Shown here in pieces: positions 21,062 through 26,566 of a stretch of 27,010 bases of DNA. A program made the position numbers and the translations under genes. This stretch comes from a virus: IMG/VR virus record IMGVR_UViG_3300025646_000284, positions 1 to 27,010 of that record; one strand, written 5' to 3'. The notes below the pieces were generated by a model. It was not told where the DNA came from and did no database searches. It saw only the letters and a list, made by a program, of their open reading frames with translations. Numbering within the stretch: the first letter of the stretch is position 1; each line of letters begins with the position of its first letter.

Positions 21062-21219
21062 TGGCTAGACGCAAGTCGCTAACATTCAAGCCACCCAATA
21101 AAATGAAAACAATTGGCTTGGTCTTCATTGTAGCGTTCCTGGTATTTCCCCAGGTTCGCTACACTACGGGATCAATTCTTCACTCCACTGCTAACTTCAT
21201 TCAGAACACCGCAGAATGA
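21061..21219 (+). CDS. Small basic membrane peptide, 52 aa
   Basis: MARRKSLTFKPPNKMK is followed by one hydrophobic helix at residues 17-30 (IGLVFIVAFLVFP) and a polar tail. Orientation by charge: N-terminus inside. Function unknown. Confidence 0.6.
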   Translation: MARRKSLTFKPPNKMKTIGLVFIVAFLVFPQVRYTTGSILHSTANFIQNTAE

Positions 21220-21377
21220 AACACGGTAACACAGTTCGCATCATTGACCGACTCGGCTTGTTCCCTGAGACTAGAGGAAAAGCCCGTTATGTTACGGTCA
21301 AAACTTATGCTCATGCAATGGAGATTGTGGATGAGCAAAACAAACTCGGCAACAACGCTACACTTATCAACTGGTGA
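21216..21377 (+). CDS. Small hypothetical protein, 53 aa
   Basis: Unknown function. ATGA overlap with the previous gene. Sequence includes VRIIDRLGLFPETRGKARYV and an amphipathic helix (KTYAHAMEIVDEQNKLG). Basic overall. Confidence 0.55.
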   Translation: MKHGNTVRIIDRLGLFPETRGKARYVTVKTYAHAMEIVDEQNKLGNNATLINW

Positions 21378-21382
21378 TTGAC

Positions 21383-21565
21383 ATGGATTTTGATGAACGC
21401 ACGGGCACAGTTGTTGAAACTGAACACTACGAGCTTCCTCTTGACACTTATCTTGAGTTTGAGATGATTGCTGCTATTATGGAGTGTACGGTTGACTACC
21501 TTCTGGATGAGTTTTTCGTGGATGGACAGTTAGATCTACAGGATGTGCCGTGGGAAGAGAAGTAA
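21383..21565 (+). CDS. Very acidic small protein, 60 aa
   Basis: Unknown function. Either ATG 21383 or the overlapping GTG 21374 could start it. Nearly every fourth residue is acidic (MDFDERTGTVVETEHYELPL, then DEFFVDGQLDLQDVPWEE), with Met-rich MIAAIMECTVDYLL in the middle. Might mimic nucleic acid or bind a basic host protein. Confidence 0.55.
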   Translation: MDFDERTGTVVETEHYELPLDTYLEFEMIAAIMECTVDYLLDEFFVDGQLDLQDVPWEEK

Positions 21566-21569
21566 AATT

Positions 21570-21633
21570 GTGACAGTCTTCTGGCTGTCCACTAAATCCG
21601 CCGAAGGGGGCTCATCCTTGGTATCTTAGCCAC
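21570..21633 (+). promoter_or_regulatory. Promoter cassette 8 (type 1)
   Basis: GTGACAG (21570-21576), N8, CTGTCCAC (21585-21592), TAAAT, CCGCCG, 18 bases, TATCTT (21622-21627), then AGCCAC and ATG 21634. The predicted transcript start falls on or next to this ATG. Confidence 0.8.
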
Positions 21634-21957
21634 ATGAAAAACAACGAAACCCAAATGTCACTTTTCCGTCAAGGCTGGAAGGCCGAACAATACTTTGGCA
21701 GTGAGTTGACTGCTCATCACATGAACACCCGTTCGGTGTATCGTTTCAAGGAGAATGGCAATGTGAGCATCACTCACTCTGCAAAGTATGTTGAGAATGG
21801 AACTGTCGATGTGTTCGAGGTTTCTGTTCGTGAGGAGATCAATCCTCGTCACTCGGTTACTCAAACTGTTGAGACTTTCGACAACTGGCTTGATGCTTAC
21901 TACTGCGGTGTGGTTTGTGTCAACAACCTGAATCTTGATGCTATGATTATCAACTGA
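21634..21957 (+). CDS. Hypothetical protein, 107 aa, possibly leaderless
   Basis: Unknown function. The first ATG (21634) is only seven bases after the -10 box, so its mRNA may start at the AUG; the alternative ATG 21655 has no ribosome site. Beta-rich with EQYFGSELTAHHMNTRSVYR, NVSITHSAKYVENGTVDVFE and FDNWLDAYYCGVVCVNN. No domain recognised. Confidence 0.65.
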   Translation: MKNNETQMSLFRQGWKAEQYFGSELTAHHMNTRSVYRFKENGNVSITHSAKYVENGTVDVFEVSVREEINPRHSVTQTVETFDNWLDAYYCGVVCVNNLNLDAMIIN

Positions 21958-21960
21958 ATC

Positions 21961-22101
21961 ATGCGAATCGCACTTCTGATTGCTACACTTTCTCTCGGTC
22001 TTAAAGTTGGTCTTGCTGCTCATGCAACGGTCAATGAGTATCAAGAACAACGGGCTGATCAGTTCTGTCAAGTTGATCCTAACTACTGCACCGCAAAGTG
22101 A
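21961..22101 (+). CDS. Small exported peptide, 46 aa
   Basis: MRIALLIATLSLGLKVGLAAHA is a Sec signal peptide with a possible AHA cleavage site. The remaining ~25 residues are polar with two Cys (QFCQVDPNYCTAK). A tiny secreted peptide of this type could act in the periplasm. Shares its last base with the next ATG. Confidence 0.6.
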   Translation: MRIALLIATLSLGLKVGLAAHATVNEYQEQRADQFCQVDPNYCTAK

Positions 22102-22271
22102 TGCAAACCATCCGAATCCAAGTAGAAACCAACGACGGATGTCGTACCATTTGGTATGAACAATCTCGTGCAAAGAATGCTTGTGATAAGATTCACAATC
22201 GTGTTCTTGATCAACTCGCTGGATTGAATCTCAAACGAGTTGAAGTATCTCTGTCCCCAGCTACTATCTGA
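22101..22271 (+). CDS. Small basic protein, 56 aa
   Basis: Unknown function. Starts MQTIRIQVETNDGCRTIWYE, a strand-turn-strand, followed by a helix (SRAKNACDKIHNRVLDQL) and a final strand. No ribosome site beyond coupling to the previous stop. Confidence 0.6.
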   Translation: MQTIRIQVETNDGCRTIWYEQSRAKNACDKIHNRVLDQLAGLNLKRVEVSLSPATI

Positions 22272-22274
22272 ATC

Positions 22275-22484
22275 ATGAATCTCACCAACGAACAAATTGC
22301 TGCTCTCATCGAAGCGTATTCTGAGATGATTGTAGACGGAATGGACATGGATGATTTGATTACCTTTGCAGTCGAAACTTTGATTGCAGAGTATAACAAA
22401 TACACTCCTAATGAATTGCTGTCTGAGATCGAAGAGCTTTATGATAGTGAAGTTCTGAACGATTTGCTTGAGTCAGTGCAATAG
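22275..22484 (+). CDS. Acidic helical protein, 69 aa
   Basis: Unknown function. Amphipathic helices (EQIAALIEAYSEMIVDG, DLITFAVETLIAEYNKY, ELLSEIEELYDSEVLNDLL) throughout, resembling a small helical bundle. Acidic. Confidence 0.65.
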   Translation: MNLTNEQIAALIEAYSEMIVDGMDMDDLITFAVETLIAEYNKYTPNELLSEIEELYDSEVLNDLLESVQ

Positions 22485-22557
22485 CATTCGCTATTCGCAA
22501 ATAGAGAATGAGATGCGCTCTAAAGACACTCAAACATTCACTTTCTTTTCTTACATC

Positions 22558-22677
22558 ATGACCCGCAAAGAGTTCTTCATTCAAGTGCTCGATCAGTTCG
22601 CCACTAATGGTAACGAACTGCTGCAGATTCTGGATGACATCGAATCTGGCGAAGTTGAGTGCTTTCTTGAGGACTGA
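22558..22677 (+). CDS. Very small helical protein, 39 aa
   Basis: Unknown function. ATG 22558, preceded by CTTACATC, a leader also seen before 22727 (TTTTATC) and 25446 (CTACATC). Similar to the 22727 protein: MT(R/K), then a helix with N-G/E-x-x-L-L-Q/V-I/L-L-D. The in-frame region upstream is not convincing. Confidence 0.5.
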   Translation: MTRKEFFIQVLDQFATNGNELLQILDDIESGEVECFLED

Positions 22678-22726
22678 TTAACCTCTCTTTCTTTACACTT
22701 TCAACCACAAACTTTTCTCTTTTATC

Positions 22727-22915
22727 ATGACCAAAGAAACCGCAATCGGTATGCTCCGCACTGCTCAGAACGGTGCTCAAATGCTTGAGGTTCTTGACAC
22801 TCTGGCCGCTGATTCTGTCGGGTATGCTTATGCCGAATCTCCGATGATTGATGACATTCTGACTGGTGGCCAACACCGCAGCATTGCTGCTACGCTCGAA
22901 CCGATTGAGTTCTGA
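22727..22915 (+). CDS. Small protein related to 22558, 62 aa
   Basis: Unknown function. MTKETAIGMLRTAQNGAQML, then EVLDTLAADS, parallels MTRKEFFIQVLDQFATNGNE, then LLQILDDIESG, of the preceding gene, so they are probably a duplicated pair. The longer C-terminus (PMIDDILTGGQHRSIAATLE) is specific to this copy. It ends before a terminator hairpin. Confidence 0.6.
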   Translation: MTKETAIGMLRTAQNGAQMLEVLDTLAADSVGYAYAESPMIDDILTGGQHRSIAATLEPIEF

Positions 22916-22926
22916 TTGAGAACACT

Positions 22927-22948
22927 AGGGGGCTAACTGCCCCCTTTC
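22927..22948 (+). terminator. Hairpin terminator
   Basis: AGGGGGC (22927-22933), loop TAACT, GCCCCCT (22939-22945), then TTC. A strong 7-bp GC stem with a short T run; it could terminate transcription before cassette 9. Confidence 0.55.
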
Positions 22949-22958
22949 AAGTAGCAAT

Positions 22959-23035
22959 GTGCCACTGCAATGGCTGTCCACTAAATCCGCCGAAGGTGGC
23001 TCATCCTTGGTATCTTAGCCACATGAACAACGGAG
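22959..23035 (+). promoter_or_regulatory. Promoter cassette 9 (type 1)
   Basis: GTGCCAC (22959-22965), N8, CTGTCCAC (22974-22981), CCGCCG, 18 bases, TATCTT (23011-23016), leader with ATG 23023, and CGGAG (23031-23035) serving ATG 23044. Confidence 0.75.
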
Positions 23036-23043
23036 CAAACGCG

Positions 23044-23226
23044 ATGAAAGTCTACGCTGTGATCGGTGGTTGGGATTATGAAGGCGAATCGTTTGATTCT
23101 ATGCGTCTGTTTGACTGTTACTCTGCGGCTGAAAAGTATCAGAATCAGTTGACGGATGATGAGGGTTTTGATTATGCTCTGCTCAAGATTCGTCAGGTTG
23201 AAATGCAATCTGCAATCGTTGCTTAA
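23044..23226 (+). CDS. Small conserved-looking protein, 60 aa
   Basis: MKVYAVIGGWDYEGESFDSM then LFDCYSAAEKYQNQL is a pattern I associate with small phage proteins having a beta-beta-alpha fold; function unknown. ATG 23044 is preceded by GGAG at proper spacing, so the upstream ATG 23023 is probably not the start. Confidence 0.65.
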   Translation: MKVYAVIGGWDYEGESFDSMRLFDCYSAAEKYQNQLTDDEGFDYALLKIRQVEMQSAIVA

Positions 23227-23246
23227 TTAACACCAAAGGAAAAGCC

Positions 23247-23459
23247 ATGAATCTCTACATCATCAACGACATTCTCTCTGATTATACCTCTGGAATGGTT
23301 GTGATTGCTGCTGAATCGAAAGACATGTGCCGCGAGTTCTTTATCAAAGAGTTCGGCGATTATTATGTTGAAGAGTTCGACAAGTATGCTACGTTCACTG
23401 TCATCGAAGGGGTCAATCATCCTGCGGGTATTGTAGATTATGTTCACGGAGGAAGCTGA
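23247..23459 (+). CDS. Small protein of the MxLYxIxD-type family, 70 aa
   Basis: AAAGGAAA precedes the ATG. Paralogue of the 12171 protein (MNLYIINDILSDYTSGMVVI, then ESKDMCREFFIKEFGDYYVEEF). Function unknown. Its end contains GGAGG for the next gene, which overlaps it by one base. Confidence 0.6.
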   Translation: MNLYIINDILSDYTSGMVVIAAESKDMCREFFIKEFGDYYVEEFDKYATFTVIEGVNHPAGIVDYVHGGS

Positions 23460-23626
23460 TGACTGACGCAGAAAAGCTTTTCGCACTGACTGAGATTCTC
23501 AACGACGTGATTCACACTCTTGAGATGAAACAATACGACATTGAGGATGCTACTCTGTCTCATGAATGTGTGACGGATGCTGATAAGTTTCACCAACGAA
23601 TGATCGACATTCTTCACCATGACTGA
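23459..23626 (+). CDS. Small acidic helical protein, 55 aa
   Basis: Unknown function. MTDAEKLFALTEILNDVIHT then ECVTDADKFHQRMIDILHHD. Good ribosome site (GGAGG ending ~7 bases before the ATG). ATGACTGA overlap with the next gene. Confidence 0.6.
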   Translation: MTDAEKLFALTEILNDVIHTLEMKQYDIEDATLSHECVTDADKFHQRMIDILHHD

Positions 23627-23819
23627 TCACAATCTCCACGTTCAAATTGCTCAAACTCTCGAACAGTTACAAGACCTGAATCCTGATCTTTATGCGTTAC
23701 GCTATAGCGAACTGTACGCAAACAAAGGTGAAGCAGATCTTCAGGCTTGGACCGAAACAATGCTTCACCAGATTCAGAAAGATGTGGTAGAATTGCTGTA
23801 CCAAGAACTCCAAACGTAA
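23619..23819 (+). CDS. Small helical protein, 66 aa
   Basis: Unknown function. QIAQTLEQLQDLNPDLYALR then ADLQAWTETMLHQIQKDVVELL suggests two amphipathic helices. Shares one base with the next start. Confidence 0.6.
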   Translation: MTDHNLHVQIAQTLEQLQDLNPDLYALRYSELYANKGEADLQAWTETMLHQIQKDVVELLYQELQT

Positions 23820-23944
23820 TGAACCGAACCACACTTTTCCTCATCGCAATCGTCCCCATTAGTTTGCTCATTTTCGCAACAGTTCGGGACAGTTGTGCTA
23901 ATCCAAGTTACGCTGAATACTTCCAAGAAAAATGTCACAAATGA
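23819..23944 (+). CDS. Small exported or membrane peptide, 41 aa
   Basis: A basic start (MNRT) is followed by a hydrophobic core (LFLIAIVPISLLIFATV) and a polar tail with two Cys (DSCANPSYAEYFQEKC). It fits an N-in single-pass membrane peptide or a signal peptide with a short mature part. Coupled to the next gene by ATGA. Confidence 0.55.
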   Translation: MNRTTLFLIAIVPISLLIFATVRDSCANPSYAEYFQEKCHK

Positions 23945-24087
23945 ACACTAATTGGGTCGATGATCTTACACTCAAACAACAAGAAGATTGCTACAATGAG
24001 ATCGTCGATTATTTCACAAATGAAGTGCTCAAAGAGGTGTTATCAAAGTACAACAATTCTCTTGACTTAAACACTCAAATCGTATAA
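23941..24087 (+). CDS. Small acidic protein, 48 aa
   Basis: Unknown function. MNTNWVDDLTLKQQEDCYNE, then a helix EVLKEVLSKYNNSLDLN. Its last codons contain the promoter TTGACT.. at 24062. Confidence 0.55.
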   Translation: MNTNWVDDLTLKQQEDCYNEIVDYFTNEVLKEVLSKYNNSLDLNTQIV

Positions 24088-24090
24088 AAT
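24062..24090 (+). promoter_or_regulatory. Sigma-70-like promoter
   Basis: TTGACT (24062-24067), 17 bases, TAAAAT (24085-24090), with the overlapping TATAAA at 24083. AAAGGA at 24113-24118 lies nine bases before ATG 24128. It drives a two-gene operon next to the putative origin. Confidence 0.65.
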
Positions 24091-24127
24091 ACTCATGTAG
24101 TTTGTTACTCTCAAAGGACATCACACA

Positions 24128-24313
24128 ATGCAAACAATCAACGATAAAGTTACGCGCTACCGAGTTACTCTTGACTTCACAGTTGATGCTACAAATTGCG
24201 TAAGTCCTAAGGAATGGAAATGGCGTGAGCTTCTGGAACTCAAAGGTAACGAAAGTGTCAACGAGGTTTATGTAGAGAACCTCGGAGAATACAACACTCG
24301 GAGGAACAAATGA
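24128..24313 (+). CDS. Small hypothetical protein, 61 aa
   Basis: Unknown function. A strand (RYRVTLDFTVDATNC), a basic-aromatic helix (KEWKWRELLELKGNESV) and a short tail. First gene of the 24062 operon, coupled to the next by ATGA. Confidence 0.65.
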   Translation: MQTINDKVTRYRVTLDFTVDATNCVSPKEWKWRELLELKGNESVNEVYVENLGEYNTRRNK

Positions 24314-24435
24314 ACGATGAGCTTCAGGAGTTTTTCTATCAAGAGATGAACGATCAAAGTAACTACGAAGGGGATGTAATCGACTGGGATGATTGCTCTC
24401 AAGGGAGTGTAGATGCTGAGTCTTATGATCCATAA
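24310..24435 (+). CDS. Very acidic peptide, 41 aa
   Basis: Unknown function. MNDELQEFFYQEMNDQSNYE, then DVIDWDDCSQGSVDAE: about a third acidic. It is the last gene before the non-coding origin-like region. Confidence 0.55.
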   Translation: MNDELQEFFYQEMNDQSNYEGDVIDWDDCSQGSVDAESYDP

Positions 24436-24546
24436 TCGCTCACTGACGTTCGCTCCGTCTGACGACAGGCTCTCCACTGAAACAACACCTAGAGAGGAGT
24501 GGAGTTACATACTGTTAGTGCTCCGAGAGTTGCTAACAATGGGATT

Positions 24547-24637
24547 CGAAAGCTTTTCCACAGTGCTGTTGAAAAAGCTGTGGAAAAATAAGCTTTAAAA
24601 AAATGGCTAAAAAAACATAGCTGTGGAAAAGCTTTCG
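24547..24637 (+). repeat. 17-bp perfect inverted repeat around DnaA boxes
   Basis: CGAAAGCTTTTCCACAG at 24547-24563 and its exact reverse complement at 24621-24637, separated by 57 bases that contain a third TTTTCCACA (- strand) and the A-rich stretch. Each arm contains one DnaA-type box. Confidence 0.8.
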
Positions 24638-24812
24638 TTTGATAGGTGATGATGAAAAGGGGAAGGATTCGAGGTCTTTTGAGTGCTTAAAGCCCTCTGA
24701 AACCTTGTTATCTTAGCGTGCAGGCTATCACAAGACCGCATAAATGTCAACACACCCCCTACATAAATCTCAGAACCCACACAGTTTGCTACACATAAGG
24801 TCTCACAGTTCT

Positions 24813-24862
24813 TATAAGTTTTCCACAGCACTTGTGGAAAAAGTCTATAAGTTTTCCACAGC
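24813..24862 (+). repeat. 17-bp direct repeat with DnaA boxes
   Basis: TATAAGTTTTCCACAGC occurs at 24813-24829 and 24846-24862, 33 bases apart, about three helical turns. An oppositely oriented box (24833-24841) lies between them. Confidence 0.8.
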
Positions 24863-24896
24863 CTTATGAGCACTCTAAGACCCCACATCTCGGAGC

Positions 24897-24926
24897 TTGA
24901 CATAAGCCCTCTGAATGGCTTATAAT
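24897..24926 (+). promoter_or_regulatory. Near-consensus promoter without an ORF
   Basis: TTGACA (24897-24902), 18 bases, TATAAT (24921-24926): both hexamers are perfect consensus. Start near 24933. The next 190 bases contain no gene before 25124, only repeated TTAAGCTC and GCTC-TTT-GAGC, so the product may be a small RNA, a primer, or simply a long leader. Confidence 0.75.
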
Positions 24927-25043
24927 AACTCTGTGGGAGTGCATAAAGGGGCTGAGTGCTTAAGCTCTTTGAGCCGGCTTATGTTAAGCTCAAGCCACAA
25001 AGACTCATGAGCCTACCATAGAACCTTGACAATCGAGAGAATA

Positions 25044-25116
25044 GTGGACAGTTAAATAACCGTCTACAGATGATGCCAGAGGGAGCCAGGCCTGGTATCT
25101 TAGCCATGTTGAGAGG
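25044..25116 (+). promoter_or_regulatory. Promoter cassette 10 (type 1)
   Basis: Diverged palindrome GTGGACAG (25044-25051), N8, CCGTCTAC (25060-25067); ATGCCA -35, 17 bases, TATCTT (25096-25101), GAGAGG (25111-25116). The 28-base gap from palindrome to -10 is preserved although the half-sites differ. Confidence 0.65.
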
Positions 25117-25123
25117 AACACAC

Positions 25124-25402
25124 ATGACCAACACCCAAACCACTCAAGCTACCTACAACGGCTGGAGCAACTATGAGACCTGGAATGCTGCTCTGTGGAT
25201 TGGCAATGATGAGTTTCTGTATAACACTGCAAAGGCATGTGTTGAGTTCTGCAGTGATGACGAGACTCCTTGGGCTAAGTTTGTTCGTTGTATGACTGAG
25301 GGACAGATTGGTCGTCATTTGGTACAGACTCGTGACGGTGTTCGTTGGGATGATGAAGCAATCAATGAGGAGGAAATGATTGAGATGATGCAAGAGCTCT
25401 GA
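25124..25402 (+). CDS. Conserved YNGWSNYETWN-type phage protein, 92 aa
   Basis: The motif TYNGWSNYETWNAALWIGND near residues 10-29 identifies a small family (DUF7249-like) common in phages and plasmids. Its biochemical role is not known to me. The rest is helical with Cys (AKACVEFCSDD) and acidic (INEEEMIEMMQEL). Start selected by cassette 10's GAGAGG. Confidence 0.8.
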   Translation: MTNTQTTQATYNGWSNYETWNAALWIGNDEFLYNTAKACVEFCSDDETPWAKFVRCMTEGQIGRHLVQTRDGVRWDDEAINEEEMIEMMQEL

Positions 25403-25445
25403 GTCTTTCGTTAACACTTTCCATTCGTCCATTCGCTACTACATC

Positions 25446-25691
25446 ATGACCAACATTGACATCGCAAAGGCAAGCAAACTGGATCTCCTGATTGCTGACA
25501 CTCAAGGGCAGCTGAAGTACACTGTGCTCCCCACTCGTAAAGCTAAGAAGTCGGAACTGATCATGAGCCGCACAAATGGGGTTCGGACTAACACTAACCG
25601 TAAGGGTCAAGCGTATAGCGGTCATGCAGTAACTGCACAGAATGCTGTTGTTGAGGGCGGCCACTCGGCATACTTCAAGACCAGCGGCTGA
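25446..25691 (+). CDS. Small basic protein, 81 aa
   Basis: Unknown function. MTNIDIAKASKLDLLIADTQ, then a basic stretch (LPTRKAKKSELIMSRTNG, NTNRKGQAYSGH). Could bind nucleic acid; no motif recognised. Preceded by CTACTACATC as in other genes here. Confidence 0.65.
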   Translation: MTNIDIAKASKLDLLIADTQGQLKYTVLPTRKAKKSELIMSRTNGVRTNTNRKGQAYSGHAVTAQNAVVEGGHSAYFKTSG

Positions 25692-25947
25692 TAGAGTATG
25701 AGCAGCGTCCCCTCTGAGGCTTATGAGCACTTGGAGGGGACACAGCTATTCGTTACACGACAACGAAAAGCTTCTGCGTTCTTATGCTCGTTGTCTTCGT
25801 GCAGTTTGAGCAGTTATCTGTGCGGTCTTATGTATAGCGCGGGGGCGCGGTGGCCCCCTAAAAGAAAAAACGCTCACTACCCTAATCTATAACGACCCCA
25901 AAAAGCGCTCATAAAGCCTCATCGTATTCAAAATTTTTTTTGCCGGC
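25692..25947 (+). other. Non-coding stretch with hairpins
   Basis: A 64-codon frame from ATG 25698 has an atypical composition and I do not accept it. Visible structures: GTCCCCTC (25707-25714) with GAGGGGAC (25734-25741), and GGGGGC (25841-25846) with GCCCCC (25853-25858, loop GCGGTG). CTTATGAGCACT near 25720 is also present near 24863 in the origin-like region. It separates the accessory region from the late-type genes. Confidence 0.45.
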
Positions 25948-25955
25948 CATAAATA
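25948..25955 (+). promoter_or_regulatory. T4-type late promoter-like octamer CATAAATA
   Basis: CATAAATA followed by CTTTTTTAA, 20 bases before ATG 25975. It matches the form seen at 16946 and differs from the T4 consensus TATAAATA at one base. Confidence 0.65.
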
Positions 25956-25974
25956 CTTTTTTAAGTTCATTGAA

Positions 25975-26565
25975 ATGTATTATAAGAAACTTGATATTGA
26001 TGACTTTCAATCAATACAAAAAAAAGTGGTTGAATATATTACAAAATTTATCACTGATGATGTTAATGTATCTGAGGAAAAATTCTCTGAAAAAGTTTCT
26101 TTTAACTTTATATCTGATGAAGATCTGAGAAAATTTAAAGAAGATATTCCAGAGTTATTTGAATGTATTCGAAGAGAACTCGGAAGTGAAGTTCCATACA
26201 TGGCATACGTATACATTGATGAAGTAGAAGCACTTGCACTTCACACTGATGGAGACAATTCAATAAAAAGAAGAATTAGACTACATTGGCCAATATTAAA
26301 TGAAACAAGTGCAGAGACGGTGTATTACAAACGAAAAAAAGAAAATGTAGACTCAATACATCATGCATTTAAATCAGGCGTAAATGGACATCAGTATGAC
26401 CCAGATGATGTATATGAAGTTGATAGATATATTTTGGATGTTCCGACATTAAATAGTGTAAAAGAGATTCATGGAGTTGATGTAATTAGTGATAAACTAC
26501 CAAGAATCTTACTTACTATGAGATTATCAAACGAAGAAGAAATTTATCAAAAATATTTTAACTAA
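25975..26565 (+). CDS. 2OG-Fe(II) oxygenase-like protein, 196 aa
   Basis: It fits the cyanophage family of small Fe(II)/2-oxoglutarate oxygenase-like proteins: HTDG with His90 and Asp92, LHWPILNETSAETVYY where relatives have a NxPI-N-C strand, then His166 in EIHGV, and Arg177 (PRILLTMRL) 11 residues later, the usual 2-oxoglutarate site. All four residues are present, so it could be active. Substrate unknown. It is AT-richer than the accessory genes and lies behind a late promoter, so it is probably expressed late. It is not similar to the two TauD-type genes. Confidence 0.75.
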   Translation: MYYKKLDIDDFQSIQKKVVEYITKFITDDVNVSEEKFSEKVSFNFISDEDLRKFKEDIPELFECIRRELGSEVPYMAYVYIDEVEALALHTDGDNSIKRRIRLHWPILNETSAETVYYKRKKENVDSIHHAFKSGVNGHQYDPDDVYEVDRYILDVPTLNSVKEIHGVDVISDKLPRILLTMRLSNEEEIYQKYFN

Positions 26566-26566
26566 G

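Larger units (their letters stand above)
24436..25020 (+). other. Candidate replication origin (DnaA-box cluster)
   Basis: No convincing gene in ~600 bases. Six exact TTTTCCACA sites, the cyanobacterial-type DnaA box: + strand at 24554, 24819 and 24852; - strand ending at 24587 (24579-24587), 24622-24630 and 24833-24841. Between them lies A-rich DNA (AAGCTTTAAAAAAATGGC then TAAAAAAACAT near 24590-24617) that could unwind. There are also inverted and direct repeats (below) and a near-consensus promoter. Spacing and strand alternation fit origins where DnaA oligomerises. It could instead titrate host DnaA. Confidence 0.6.

Noticed and set aside
21570-21592. LexA/SOS-type box in the cassettes
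   Set aside because: The E. coli box is CTGT-N8-ACAG; here the order is reversed (ACAG-N8-CTGT), and the cyanobacterial box differs too.
21570-21592. NtcA or CRP site
   Set aside because: The N8 spacing recalls NtcA (GTA-N8-TAC) but the half-site GACAG/CTGTC differs and the centre is near -54 rather than -41.5; CRP-type TGTGA-N6-TCACA does not fit.
22957-23040. CRISPR-like or transposon repeat
   Set aside because: Copies are spaced 0.5-2 kb apart with genes between, have no spacers, no terminal repeats and no transposase.
24541-24560. tRNA T-arm-like GATTCGAA
   Set aside because: No matching acceptor stem or anticodon arm on either strand.
24413-24598. 61-codon frame in the origin-like region
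   Set aside because: Overlaps the DnaA boxes and inverted repeat and has no start signal.
25698-25892. 64-codon frame from ATG 25698
   Set aside because: Lies across two strong hairpins, has an atypical Ser/Cys-rich composition and no ribosome site.
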